Assembly: GCF_900114485.1 (NCBI RefSeq)
Contig: NZ_FOTF01000025.1
Span: 1-41,854 of the forward strand
From: Loktanella salsilacus
GTDB taxonomy: Bacteria > Pseudomonadota > Alphaproteobacteria > Rhodobacterales > Rhodobacteraceae
Length of the DNA stretch: 41,854 nt
Direction of reading: 5' to 3'
The notes beneath the pieces are model-generated. The model was given only the letters and a program-made list of their open reading frames with translations, was not told the DNA's origin and did not search any database. Below are positions 34,241 through 41,854 of the stretch, piece after piece. The translations under genes were made by a program, and so were the position numbers. The stretch's first letter is position 1, and each line of letters starts with the position of its first letter.

Positions 34241-34927
34241 TTAGACGATGGTGGTTGTGACAGGCTCTAGCCCGTCGACGATGCCCACCAGCTTATCCCC
34301 GCGCACCACGGCGGCAACGCCTGCGGGGGTGCCGGTCATGATCAGATCGCCGGACCGCAGGTGATACAGCGTGGACAGATGCGCGATGATCGCTTTCACG
34401 CTGTGAATCATATCGGACAGCGGCGCGGTTTGGCGCAGGTCCCCATTCACATCAAGCCGGATATGGGCGGCGTCCAGCAAGGCGCCCTCTGCCGGGGTGA
34501 TCGCGCCAATGATGGCCGCGTTTTCAAAGTCCTTGCCCGTATCCCACGGCTTGCGCCCGTCCTTGGCCGCCGCTTGCAGGTCGCGGCGGGTCATATCCAG
34601 ACCGACGGCATAGCCAAAGATCGCGACTTCATCCGCTGGCGGATTGGTCAACCCGACGGATGGGCCGATGGCGACGACAAGCTCGATCTCATGGTGCAGA
34701 TCGTGGGTGGCTTGAGGATAGGGCATGTCTTGGCCCGATTGCAGCAAGGCATGGGCGGATTTGGTGAAATAGAACGGCGCATCCCGGTCCACCTCATTGC
34801 CCATCTCGGCGGCATGGGCGGCATAGTTGCGGCCCACGCAAAAAATGCGGCGCACAGGGAAACGGTCTGCCGCGCCCGCGATGGGCAGGCTGGGCTGATC
34901 GGCGGGGGCAAAGATGAAGTCTGACAT
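34241..34927 (-). CDS. Fumarylacetoacetate hydrolase (FAH) family protein
   Basis: A 228-residue FAH-fold enzyme, a group that includes fumarylpyruvate and acylpyruvate hydrolases and oxaloacetate decarboxylases. Motifs are VRRIFCVGRNYAAHAAEMG, FYFTKSAHALLQSG, HHEIELVVAIG with metal-binding acidic residues, VGLDMTRRDLQAAAKDGRKPW and TGTPAGVAAVVRGD. The short single-domain form and the D-M-T-R-R-D-L-Q segment are those of the YcgM/FAHD1-like branch. The ATG at 34927 with AAAGG upstream is preferred to the extension up to 34987. Its substrate is not determined by context; its neighbours are unrelated. Confidence 0.9.
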   Translation of the reverse strand: MSDFIFAPADQPSLPIAGAADRFPVRRIFCVGRNYAAHAAEMGNEVDRDAPFYFTKSAHALLQSGQDMPYPQATHDLHHEIELVVAIGPSVGLTNPPADEVAIFGYAVGLDMTRRDLQAAAKDGRKPWDTGKDFENAAIIGAITPAEGALLDAAHIRLDVNGDLRQTAPLSDMIHSVKAIIAHLSTLYHLRSGDLIMTGTPAGVAAVVRGDKLVGIVDGLEPVTTTIV

Positions 34928-35037
34928 ATGAACCTTTTGTGGGGGGCGTAGCCATTGCCGCTGATTGCGATTATGATGCCCTGACATGTTACCGCAGCAG
35001 GTATGCTGCCCCAGATAAAGTCAAGTGCCGCCACCCT

Positions 35038-35676
35038 ATGACCGACACCGCTGCCCTGCCCCCATTGGATGACCTGATCGCTTGCCCGCACTGCGACACG
35101 CTGCATCTGGAACAGGATTTGCCCGAAGGGTCAAAGGCCTATTGCCGCCGCTGCGGCATCCTGCTGCTGACGTCAGAGCCGCAGGCAATTGTCCGCCTTG
35201 TCAGCCTTGCCAGCGCCGCCGTCGTGCTGATGGTCGCGGCGATCAGCTTTCCGTTCCTTGATCTGGATGTGTCGGGTCAGCACAACGCGACCTCGGTCAT
35301 TCATGCGATCACGGTGTTCAGTTCCGGCAAGGGGATCCCGCTGGCGATTGCGGTGGCGTTGTTTATCGTCGTGCTGCCGCTGGTGCGGCTTCTGGCGCTG
35401 ATCTTTGCCATCGGCCCGCTGGTGAACGGGTCCAAGCCGCATCACAGCGCCCGCGTCGCCTTTGCCCTGACCGAACAGCTGCGCCCTTGGGCCATGGCCG
35501 AGATTTTCATGGTCGGCGTCACCGTGGCGCTGGTCAAGATTGCAGGCATGGCCACGGTCACGGTCGGCCCCGCGTTCTGGGCCTTTGTGGCGCTGGTCAT
35601 CATCACCGTCTTTAACGATCAAATCATGAATAGGTATTCGATTTGGAAAGCACTGGACACGGGCTACAACGCCTGA
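35038..35676 (+). CDS. pqiA: Paraquat-inducible protein A, first half-unit
   Basis: A 212-residue single PqiA domain. It begins with a rubredoxin-like zinc ribbon (CPHCDTLH at about residue 17, CRRCG about 20 residues later), followed by four membrane helices. Escherichia coli PqiA carries two such domains in one chain; here each is a separate gene, this one being the N-terminal-like half. PqiA is the inner-membrane part of the Pqi lipid-transport bridge between the inner and outer membranes. The ATG at 35038 precedes the conserved region; the upstream frame from 34939 overlaps the divergent FAH promoter. It overlaps or abuts the next gene. Confidence 0.88.
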   Translation: MTDTAALPPLDDLIACPHCDTLHLEQDLPEGSKAYCRRCGILLLTSEPQAIVRLVSLASAAVVLMVAAISFPFLDLDVSGQHNATSVIHAITVFSSGKGIPLAIAVALFIVVLPLVRLLALIFAIGPLVNGSKPHHSARVAFALTEQLRPWAMAEIFMVGVTVALVKIAGMATVTVGPAFWAFVALVIITVFNDQIMNRYSIWKALDTGYNA

Positions 35677-36278
35677 CCACCGCACGCGAGGCGGGGCTGA
35701 TCGCCTGCACCCGCTGCGGACAAGTCCACGCGGGCGGCGCAGTGCGTTGCAAGCGTTGCCATGGCCCGCTGGAAAGCCGCGATACGCAAAGCATGCAAAA
35801 GGTATGGGCCTGGCTGATCGCCGGGATCATCGCCTTTATCCCGGCCAATATCTATCCGATGCTGATCACCAACACGCTGGTCGAACATTCAGAGGCGACA
35901 ATCCTTGGCGGCGTTGTCCAGTTGGTCGGGCACCACAGCTATGGCATTGCGGCCATCGTGTTTGTTGCCTCCATCATGATCCCGATCGGCAAGTTCTTTG
36001 CCATCGCTTATCTGGCGATCAGTGTGCACCGGCAGCAGATATTGAAGATGCACCAGCGCCACAAACTATATGATGTGGTTGAATTCATCGGCCGCTGGTC
36101 GATGATCGACGTCTTCGTCGTTGCTATTTTATCGGCCTTAGTGCAGTTGGGCGGGGTCGCAACGATCAATCCCGGCGTTGCTGCGTTGAGTTTTGCGTTG
36201 TCGGTGGTGTTCACCATGCTATCGGCTTTGGCCTTTGATCCCCGGTTGATCTGGGATGCGGACAGGACTGCTGAATGA
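35643..36278 (+). CDS. pqiA: Paraquat-inducible protein A, second half-unit; start uncertain (TTG 35643 or CTG 35673)
   Basis: A single PqiA domain of about 201-211 residues: zinc ribbon CTRCGQVH and CKRCHGPL, then four helices including the family signature FIPANIYPMLIT and IPIGKFFAIAYL. No ATG precedes the ribbon. The first non-ATG choice is TTG at 35643, inside the preceding gene. The alternative is CTG at 35673, which overlaps the preceding stop as CTGA, giving LTTAREAGLIAC; I favour this because the usual ATGA-type coupling is used elsewhere in the operon. The stop overlaps the pqiB start (ATGA). Confidence 0.85.
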   Translation: MESTGHGLQRLTTAREAGLIACTRCGQVHAGGAVRCKRCHGPLESRDTQSMQKVWAWLIAGIIAFIPANIYPMLITNTLVEHSEATILGGVVQLVGHHSYGIAAIVFVASIMIPIGKFFAIAYLAISVHRQQILKMHQRHKLYDVVEFIGRWSMIDVFVVAILSALVQLGGVATINPGVAALSFALSVVFTMLSALAFDPRLIWDADRTAE

Positions 36279-38719
36279 GCGATGAGACCCCCAACACAAA
36301 CGCCGCAGCCCTTGATGTGCGCAGCGCAAAGCCCAGCATTTGGCGGCGGTTGTCCTTTGTCTGGCTGGTGCCAATCCTGGCATTAATCGTGTCCGTGTCC
36401 GTCGCGTGGCAGTCCTTTGCCAACCGCGGCGTCGAGGTCGAGATCAGCTTTGAAAACGCCAGCGGCGTCACCGCAGGCGAGACCAAGATCAAATTCCGCG
36501 ACGTCGAAGTCGGCACAGTGGAACGGGTCGAATTCGCCTCTGATCTGCAAAATGTGCTGGTCTATGCCCGCGTCGATCAGAACGTCGCGCCCTATTTGGA
36601 TGCGGACGCCAATTTCTGGGTGGTCCGGCCAGAGGTCGGTCTGCGCGGTGTCAGCGGCCTCGATACGGTTTTGTCGGGTGTTTATATCACCGGCGACTGG
36701 AACACCGAAGCCGACGTCGCGCAAACCCATTTCACCGGATTGGAAAGCGCGCCCTTGGCCCCTGCTGGTCAAAAGGGCACGGAAATTGTTCTGCGCACCA
36801 ATGACGGCAGCGCCCTGTCGGGCGGCGCGCCTGTGCTGCACCAAGGCATCGAAGTCGGCGTTTTGGGCACCCCCGTGCTGCAAGACGACGGCCTGACGGT
36901 AGAGGTCAGCGCCTTCGTGAACGCGCCCTACGACAAGATCATCACATCCAACACCCGCTTTTGGGACACCGCTGGCTTCAGCGTCTCGCTCGGCTCTGGC
37001 GGCTTGGCGCTGAACGTCGGATCGCTGGCGTCCCTGCTCGAAGGCGGCATCGCTTTTGATACCGTGGTTTCCGGCGGCACGCCGATCCGCGATGGTCAGG
37101 TTTATGACCTGTTCACCGACGAAGAAACCGCCCGCAGCAGCCTGTTCAATGACGCAGGCCGCCCCAAGCTGAACGTCGCCGTCATGTTCGACGGCTCGGT
37201 CAACGGTTTGGCTGTCGGGTCCGAGGTGCGATTCCAAGGTTTGCGCGTCGGCCAAGTCGCCGATCTGGGGGCTGTCGTGATCGACACCGCAGGCGAAGCT
37301 AAGGTCGAGCTGCGCACCGTGCTGGCGATTGAACCGGGCCGCCTTGGCCTTGGCGAAGACGCGACACCGGACGACGCGCTGGCCCTGCTGGCAGACTTCG
37401 TGAACCAAGGCCTGCGGGCGCGGCTGGTGACGGGCAATATCCTGTCCGGGTCGCTGATTGTCGAACTGGTAGAGGTCGCAGACGCCGCCCCGGCCACGCT
37501 GAACGTGGAACAGCAGCCCTTTGCCGTCATCCCGACAACCGTGTCCAACATCACCGATGTAGCCGATCAGGCGCAGGGTGTGCTGAACCGGATCAACAAC
37601 CTCCCGATTGAGGATTTGATGACCTCTGCCATCGACCTGATGGACAGCGCCAATGCGTTGGTGCGGTCTGACGGTGTGATGCAAACGCCGGAACAGGTCG
37701 CTGGTCTGCTGTCGGATGCCCGCACGCTGATTGGCGGCGATGCGATCCAAGCCATCCCAGACCAGATCGCAGCGGTCGTGGAACAGGCGCAGACCATCAT
37801 GGCGCAGGTCAACGGCGTGATCGAACAGGTCGGCAACGCCGATCTGGTCGGCAGCGTCACCCGAACCGTGGCCAACGTCGAAGACGGCACCAAGAACCTT
37901 GGCGAAATCTCTGACCAGGCGCAGGCCCTGCTGACCAAGGTCAACGCCTTGGAAGTCGAGGCGCTGATGGCGCAGGCGACCTCTGCGCTGGACGCGATCG
38001 AGGGCGTGGCCAACAATTCCGACATCGCCGAAGTGCCCGTGTTCCTGAACCAGCTACTGGACGAAGCGCGCGCGCTGATCGCCAGCGGCGACGTGCAGGC
38101 CCTGCCCGGCGAATTGCGCAATGTTGCCGCCAGCGCCGACCAGATCCTGTCGGACCTGACGGCGGAAAACGTCAGCGGCCAATTGACCAACGCCATCGCG
38201 GCAGCGGCCAGCGCGGCTGAAAATCTGGATACCGCATCGCAGCAACTGCCCGCGATCACGCAGCAGCTCAATACGCTGTCCGCCAATGCCGCGCAGATGG
38301 ACCTCGAAAGCCTCGCGAAATCGGCAGAGACCACGCTCAACAGCATCGACGCGCTGGTCGGCACCCCCAGTGCACAGGCCCTGCCCGCGTCCCTGTCGTC
38401 CGCCTTGGACGAGGTGCAGCTGTTCCTGAACGACATCCGCGCAGGCGGCGCAGTCCAGAACGTCAACGCTGCCTTGCAGTCGGCTAACAATGCGGCCCAA
38501 GCGATCGAAGAAGCCGCCCGCAGCCTGCCGGAACTGTCCCGCCAGACCGGCCTGCTGGTGACATCCACTGGCGAAGTGCTGTCGTCCTACGGCGACCGCT
38601 CGCGCTTTAATGCTGAAACACTATCCACCCTGCGCGACATCCAAGAGGCCGCCGATGCCGTGTCCTCTCTCGCGCGGGCGATCCAGCGCAATCCTAACTC
38701 TTTGATCACGGGGCGATAA
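36275..38719 (+). CDS. pqiB: PqiB-type MCE protein with a long C-terminal helical extension
   Basis: An 814-residue MCE (MlaD/PqiB) protein that forms a lipid-conducting tube across the periplasm. It has a cytoplasmic start, one membrane anchor at about 28-47, then three MCE domains at about 52-150, 168-265 and 297-410 (each opening with a beta strand such as VEVEISFENASGV, TEIVLRTNDGSAL and LNVAVMFDGSVNG). The region from about 430 to 814 is predicted helical and Ala/Gln-rich with loose internal similarity (AQGVLNRINNLPIEDL, AQALLTKVNALEVEAL). Escherichia coli PqiB is about 546 residues, so the helical part is some 250 residues longer. Co-translated with the PqiA genes and followed by pqiC. 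Confidence 0.9.
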   Translation: MSDETPNTNAAALDVRSAKPSIWRRLSFVWLVPILALIVSVSVAWQSFANRGVEVEISFENASGVTAGETKIKFRDVEVGTVERVEFASDLQNVLVYARVDQNVAPYLDADANFWVVRPEVGLRGVSGLDTVLSGVYITGDWNTEADVAQTHFTGLESAPLAPAGQKGTEIVLRTNDGSALSGGAPVLHQGIEVGVLGTPVLQDDGLTVEVSAFVNAPYDKIITSNTRFWDTAGFSVSLGSGGLALNVGSLASLLEGGIAFDTVVSGGTPIRDGQVYDLFTDEETARSSLFNDAGRPKLNVAVMFDGSVNGLAVGSEVRFQGLRVGQVADLGAVVIDTAGEAKVELRTVLAIEPGRLGLGEDATPDDALALLADFVNQGLRARLVTGNILSGSLIVELVEVADAAPATLNVEQQPFAVIPTTVSNITDVADQAQGVLNRINNLPIEDLMTSAIDLMDSANALVRSDGVMQTPEQVAGLLSDARTLIGGDAIQAIPDQIAAVVEQAQTIMAQVNGVIEQVGNADLVGSVTRTVANVEDGTKNLGEISDQAQALLTKVNALEVEALMAQATSALDAIEGVANNSDIAEVPVFLNQLLDEARALIASGDVQALPGELRNVAASADQILSDLTAENVSGQLTNAIAAAASAAENLDTASQQLPAITQQLNTLSANAAQMDLESLAKSAETTLNSIDALVGTPSAQALPASLSSALDEVQLFLNDIRAGGAVQNVNAALQSANNAAQAIEEAARSLPELSRQTGLLVTSTGEVLSSYGDRSRFNAETLSTLRDIQEAADAVSSLARAIQRNPNSLITGR

Positions 38720-38720
38720 C

Positions 38721-39284
38721 ATGCTAAAAACCACCCTCACCCTTGCCGCCCTGCTGACCGCGACCGCCTGCGGCAGCACCGTCACCCGGCTGAACATGCC
38801 CGCGGTGGAGCCCACCGCCAGCCTGCGCGCCAGTGTCGGATCGGTCATGATCCGCACGGTGTCACTGCCGACCTATGCCGCAGCCGAGGAAATCGCGCTG
38901 GAAACCGCGCCGGGCGTCATCACCTCTGACGGCGATCTGCTGTCTGCCGACGATCCGTCCCGCAGCGTGACGCTGGCCCTGACCCAAGGCGTCGGCGATA
39001 TCCTGAACGCCAACGTCGGCCCCGATCCTTGGCCCTTTGCCGGACTGCCCGATGTGGCTGTCGATGTGCGCGTGTCCGATATGCTGGGCAGCGCCGTCAC
39101 CGGTACCTTCCGCCTTGCGGGCCAATACTACATTGGCGGCGACGGGATCGATTTTGCCAATAGCAGCCACAACTTCGCCTATTCCGTGCCCATGGCCACC
39201 CCGGACATCCCCGGTGCCATCGCCGCCCAAGGCAGCGCTGTCGCGCAACTGGCCGAAGACATCGCGCGCAAGCTAGGCCGCTAA
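38721..39284 (+). CDS. pqiC: PqiC-type outer-membrane lipoprotein (ABC auxiliary lipoprotein)
   Basis: A 187-residue lipoprotein with signal peptide LKTTLTLAALLTATAC; the lipobox cysteine is residue 17. The rest matches the ABC-type transport auxiliary (DUF330/PqiC) pattern, with IRTVSLPTYAAAEEIALE and VAVDVRVSDMLG. PqiC docks the PqiB tube at the outer membrane. It starts 1 base after the pqiB stop, so it is the last gene of pqiA1-pqiA2-pqiB-pqiC. Confidence 0.87.
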   Translation: MLKTTLTLAALLTATACGSTVTRLNMPAVEPTASLRASVGSVMIRTVSLPTYAAAEEIALETAPGVITSDGDLLSADDPSRSVTLALTQGVGDILNANVGPDPWPFAGLPDVAVDVRVSDMLGSAVTGTFRLAGQYYIGGDGIDFANSSHNFAYSVPMATPDIPGAIAAQGSAVAQLAEDIARKLGR

Positions 39285-39339
39285 CCACGTCATTCCGGCA
39301 GCGCGCCCCGCACAGCGGCGCGCCGCCCCGCTCCCCCTT

Positions 39340-39392
39340 CTTCTGGTCAAAAATACCTCGGGGGAGGCGCGCAGCGCCGGGGGCTGGCCCCC
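39340..39392 (+). repeat. intergenic hairpin repeat of Rhodobacterales type
   Basis: The stretch begins TTCTGGTCAAAAATACCTCG and ends in two adjoining hairpins: GGCGC-GCA-GCGCC (39366-39378) and GGGGG-CTGG-CCCCC (39379-39392). I recall closely similar sequences in many intergenic regions of Rhodobacter and Roseobacter genomes, but could not count copies. It follows pqiC together with a smaller stem (39301-39307 with 39317-39323) and may end that transcript. Confidence 0.55.
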
Positions 39393-39501
39393 GTCACCCT
39401 GCCCGCACAACAATCCGCCCGATCCCCCTCTGGACCTTTCCTTGGCCGCAGTGCCACACTCCCCCAAAGCGCAGCGCGACGCGTACAAGGGAGGGAACAC
39501 C

Positions 39502-40272
39502 ATGAACATATCACAGCAAGCCGCCATCGTGGCCGGCGGGGCCTCTGGCCTAGGGGCCGCGACAGCACGCGCCATGGCGGCCGCAGGCGCAAAGGTCGCG
39601 ATCTTTGATCGCAACGCCGAAGCCGGCCAAGCGATCGCGCAGCAGATCGGCGGCACCTTTTGCCAAACCGATGTCACCGATCCCGCCAGTGTCGCGCAGG
39701 CGATCATTGATGCGGCAGCAGCCCATGGCCCTGCCCGCATCGTCGTGAATTGCGCCGGAATCGCGCCGCCCGCCAAGGTCGTGAACCGCGACGGGGACGC
39801 TTTGCCGCTGGCCGACTTTATGGCCACCGTGAACGTGAACCTTGCGGGCAGCTTTAACGTCATGGCGCAGGCCGCAGCGGCGATGCAGCGGCTGGACCCG
39901 CTGGGCCCCCAGAACGAAGAACGCGGCGTGATCATCAACACCGCCTCGGTCGCGGCCTATGACGGGCAGATCGGGCAAGCGGCCTATGCGGCGTCCAAAG
40001 GCGGCATTGCGGCGATGACCTTGCCCGTGGCGCGGGAAATGGCGCGCTTTGGCATCCGCGTGATGACCATCGCGCCGGGCCTGTTCCTGACGCCCTTGAT
40101 GGAAAGCCTGCCCGCCGACGCACAGGAAAGCCTTGGCCGCCAAGTCCCCTTTCCGCCCCGCCTTGGTGACCCTGCGGATTATGCCAAGCTGGTGCTGTCC
40201 ATCGTCGACAACATCATGCTGAACGGTGAAGTCATCCGCCTAGACGGCGCCATCCGCATGGCCCCGAAATGA
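39502..40272 (+). CDS. 3-hydroxyacyl-CoA dehydrogenase of the HSD17B10-like SDR family
   Basis: A 256-residue SDR close to type II 3-hydroxyacyl-CoA dehydrogenase (HSD17B10), which oxidises 3-hydroxyacyl-CoA or 3-hydroxy-2-methylbutyryl-CoA with NAD+. Features are the loop AGGASGLGAATARAMAAAGA, IFDRN with the NAD-selecting aspartate, NCAGIAPPAK, INTASVAAYDGQIGQAAYAASKGG with the Ser-Tyr-Lys triad, and the C-terminal PPRLGDPADYAKLV typical of this subgroup. The ATG at 39502 is preceded by AAGGGAGG; the extension to 39442 is in leader sequence. Its stop overlaps the acyl-CoA dehydrogenase start (ATGA), so a shared fatty-acid or isoleucine/branched-chain oxidation route is likely. Confidence 0.9.
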   Translation: MNISQQAAIVAGGASGLGAATARAMAAAGAKVAIFDRNAEAGQAIAQQIGGTFCQTDVTDPASVAQAIIDAAAAHGPARIVVNCAGIAPPAKVVNRDGDALPLADFMATVNVNLAGSFNVMAQAAAAMQRLDPLGPQNEERGVIINTASVAAYDGQIGQAAYAASKGGIAAMTLPVAREMARFGIRVMTIAPGLFLTPLMESLPADAQESLGRQVPFPPRLGDPADYAKLVLSIVDNIMLNGEVIRLDGAIRMAPK

Positions 40273-41450
40273 GCGCGCTGTTGGAACGCCGCGGCATCAG
40301 CGACCGCGCGCTCGACCTTGCCGACAAAGTCGAAGCCTTCGTGCGCGACGTCGTCGCCCCGTTCGAGCAGGACCCGCGCCAAGGCGCGCATGGCCCGTCA
40401 GAGGAGCTGGTCGCCGATCTGCGCGACCGCGCCCGCGCTGCCGGGCTCATGACGCCGCATATCCCCGGCGGCACTGGGCATTTGACCCAGCGCGAAACCG
40501 CAGCCGTGCTGATCCGCTCTGGCCTGTCGCCGCTGGGCCCTGTCGCGCTGAACACCGCCGCGCCGGATGAAGGCAATATGTTTCTGCTGGGCAAAGTTGC
40601 CAGCGATGACCTAAAGGACCGCTTCCTCAAACCCCTCGTCTCAGGCGACGCGCGATCCGCCTTTTTCATGACTGAACCGGACGGCGGCGCGGGGTCTGAT
40701 CCGTCGATGATGCAGACGACCTGCAAGCCCGATGGCAATCACTGGGTCATCAACGGGCGCAAAACCTATATCACCGGGGCCGTAGGGGCGAAGGTCGGCA
40801 TCGTCATGGCGAAATCCGATGACGGGGCCTGCATGTTCCTCGTGGACTTGCCGCACCCGGCGATCAAAACCGTTCGCATCCTTGATACCATCGACAACTC
40901 TATGCCCGGCGGCCATGCCGAGATCGAGATCGACAACCTGCGCCTGCCCGCCGATCAGATGCTGGGCGCCGCTGGCGAAGGCTTTCGCTATGCCCAAGTC
41001 CGCCTTGCCCCGGCGCGGCTGTCGCATTGTATGCGCTGGCTGGGGGCCTGCGTGCGGGCGCAAGAAATCGCAACCGACTACGCCAACCGCCGCCACGCCT
41101 TTGGCAAACCGCTGATCGAACACGAAGGCGTCGGCTTTATGCTCGCGCAGAACCGCATCGATTTGAAACAGGCAGAGCTGATGACGCTGTGGTGCGCCGA
41201 TGTGCTGGACAGCGGGGCTTACGGGACAACGGAATCGTCAATGACCAAGGTCGCGGTGTCAGAGGCGCTGATGCGCGTCGCCGACAACTGCGTGCAGGTC
41301 ATGGGCGGCCAAGGCGTGACTGCAGACACCATCGTGGAAAAGGTATTCCGCGAAATCCGCGCGTTCCGCATCTATGACGGGCCGACCGAAGTGCATAAAT
41401 GGTCGCTGGCGGGTAAAATCGCCCGCGACTGGAAAAAGACGCAAAGCTAA
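40269..41450 (+). CDS. Acyl-CoA dehydrogenase, ACAD10/11-like
   Basis: A 393-residue flavin acyl-CoA dehydrogenase that introduces a 2,3 double bond into acyl-CoA. Motifs are FFMTEPDGGAGSDPS (FAD/substrate side), GRKTYITGAVGA, the helical domain with RLAPARLSHCMRWLG, NRRHAFGKPLIEH, QVMGGQGVT and the C-terminal IYDGPTEVHKWSLAGKIARDW. The HAFGKP and IYDGPTEVH signatures match the ACAD10/ACAD11-type group better than short-chain types. Translationally coupled to the hydroxyacyl-CoA dehydrogenase. The chain is complete and ends before a hairpin, although the IS element starts only 60 bases later. Confidence 0.92.
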   Translation: MSALLERRGISDRALDLADKVEAFVRDVVAPFEQDPRQGAHGPSEELVADLRDRARAAGLMTPHIPGGTGHLTQRETAAVLIRSGLSPLGPVALNTAAPDEGNMFLLGKVASDDLKDRFLKPLVSGDARSAFFMTEPDGGAGSDPSMMQTTCKPDGNHWVINGRKTYITGAVGAKVGIVMAKSDDGACMFLVDLPHPAIKTVRILDTIDNSMPGGHAEIEIDNLRLPADQMLGAAGEGFRYAQVRLAPARLSHCMRWLGACVRAQEIATDYANRRHAFGKPLIEHEGVGFMLAQNRIDLKQAELMTLWCADVLDSGAYGTTESSMTKVAVSEALMRVADNCVQVMGGQGVTADTIVEKVFREIRAFRIYDGPTEVHKWSLAGKIARDWKKTQS

Positions 41451-41458
41451 GCGACAGG

Positions 41459-41490
41459 GGGGAGGATGTTTTGGATGAGACATCCTCCCC
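41459..41490 (+). terminator. terminator hairpin after the acyl-CoA dehydrogenase gene
   Basis: GGGGAGGATGT (41459-41469) pairs perfectly with ACATCCTCCCC (41480-41490) around a 10-base loop, 9 bases past the stop codon. It shows that the operon ended here before the IS arrived; no U-tract is visible. Confidence 0.65.
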
Positions 41491-41509
41491 GCTTTAGGAC
41501 TATTCGTGC

Positions 41510-41854
41510 GAAAAGTCTTAGAGCCCGATTTAAAACTATTTGAGTGAGTTCAGTGGTTTGTGATTCTGTTCGGTTGTGAAGCTGAATGGAGATCACAATG
41601 GCTTGGACTGAACTCACCCGCCGTCAACATGATCGAAAAGGCGATAAATACGCAAGCGATATGAAGGATGCGGAATGGGCGTTGATAGCGCCTTCGATGT
41701 CGCCGCCGAAGACAACTGGTCGGCCCCGTACGACATGTTTGCGCGACGTGGTCGACGCACTCCTCTACATTGCAACGACCGGATGCCAATGGCGTATGTT
41801 GCCCAACGACTTCCCGCCGGTTTCAACGGTTCGGGGCTATTTCTACGCGTGGCG
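41510..41854 (+). mobile_element. IS5-family insertion sequence, 5' part, truncated by window end
   Basis: Exact inverted copy of 1-345. A diverged stem-loop (41493-41504 with 41510-41521, 9 of 12 pairs) sits at the boundary, like the perfect one at the left end. The 3' end of the element is outside the window. Confidence 0.85.
41598..41854 (+). CDS. IS5-family (IS427-like) transposase, N-terminal part, cut by window edge
   Basis: Identical in its 85 visible residues to the transposase start at the left end. GGAG stands 6 bases ahead of the ATG. It has the DUF4096-type GCQWRMLPNDFPP motif; catalytic residues are beyond the window. Confidence 0.85.
   Translation, partial: MAWTELTRRQHDRKGDKYASDMKDAEWALIAPSMSPPKTTGRPRTTCLRDVVDALLYIATTGCQWRMLPNDFPPVSTVRGYFYAW

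Noticed and set aside
36383-37750. Minus-strand frame of 455 codons
   Set aside because: Antisense to pqiB; no recognisable domain and biased composition.

Overview
The window reads as alphaproteobacterial DNA, most likely from the Roseobacter group of Rhodobacteraceae. The clues are GC-rich coding with densely overlapping ATGA/GTGA gene junctions, a DUF3422 gene, a tandem glycine riboswitch in front of a dadA-type gene, a full-length PntA-PntB pair, a split PqiA, and an intergenic hairpin repeat (39340-39392) of a type I associate with Rhodobacterales. This placement comes from gene content only; no search was run.

Both ends are the 5' part of the same IS5-family insertion sequence in inverted orientation. 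The first 345 bases are the mirror image of the last 345, and both transposase reading frames run off the window at the same codon. The window is therefore either a contig that stopped in a collapsed repeat or a segment bounded by inverted IS copies.

Layout from left to right. (1) 373-5280: DUF3422 membrane protein, a PLP-dependent ornithine-type decarboxylase with a structured leader, an RluE-type pseudouridine synthase, and a soluble MCP-like signalling protein. (2) 5355-8457: pntA-pntB proton-pumping transhydrogenase. (3) 8552-11036: ICMT-type methyltransferase, then divergent SDR and kynureninase genes. (4) 11206-19194: a surface-adhesin cluster on the minus strand, with a cysteine-free BapA-like Ig-repeat adhesin followed by its type I secretion machinery (TolC lipoprotein, LapB-type ABC, HlyD). 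(5) 19350-23439: YihY/BrkB protein, P-loop kinase, a Tat-type MBL hydrolase divergent from a TetR regulator with two palindromic operators between them, and an orphan membrane protein. (6) 23490-32539: a copper/silver island. (7) 32713-34927: glycine riboswitch, dadA-type oxidase and an FAH-family hydrolase. (8) 35038-39284: pqiA1-pqiA2-pqiB-pqiC lipid-transport operon. (9) 39502-41450: HSD17B10-type dehydrogenase and acyl-CoA dehydrogenase.

The copper island is the most unusual part. On the minus strand, DUF411 protein, membrane-anchored cytochrome c, CopC and CopD are packed with overlapping or abutting stop/start codons. Then come two small divergent secreted His/Met/Cys proteins with similar C-termini. 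On the plus strand, a CusB adaptor overlaps cusA, followed by a free CusF-like chaperone. The CusB is about 730 residues long because its C-terminus carries four tandem CusF-like domains. One keeps the full His-Trp-Met-Met site, one has lost the last Met, and two have Met in place of Trp. It looks like an efflux adaptor with its own graded chain of metal chaperone modules. No outer-membrane CusC partner is encoded beside it.
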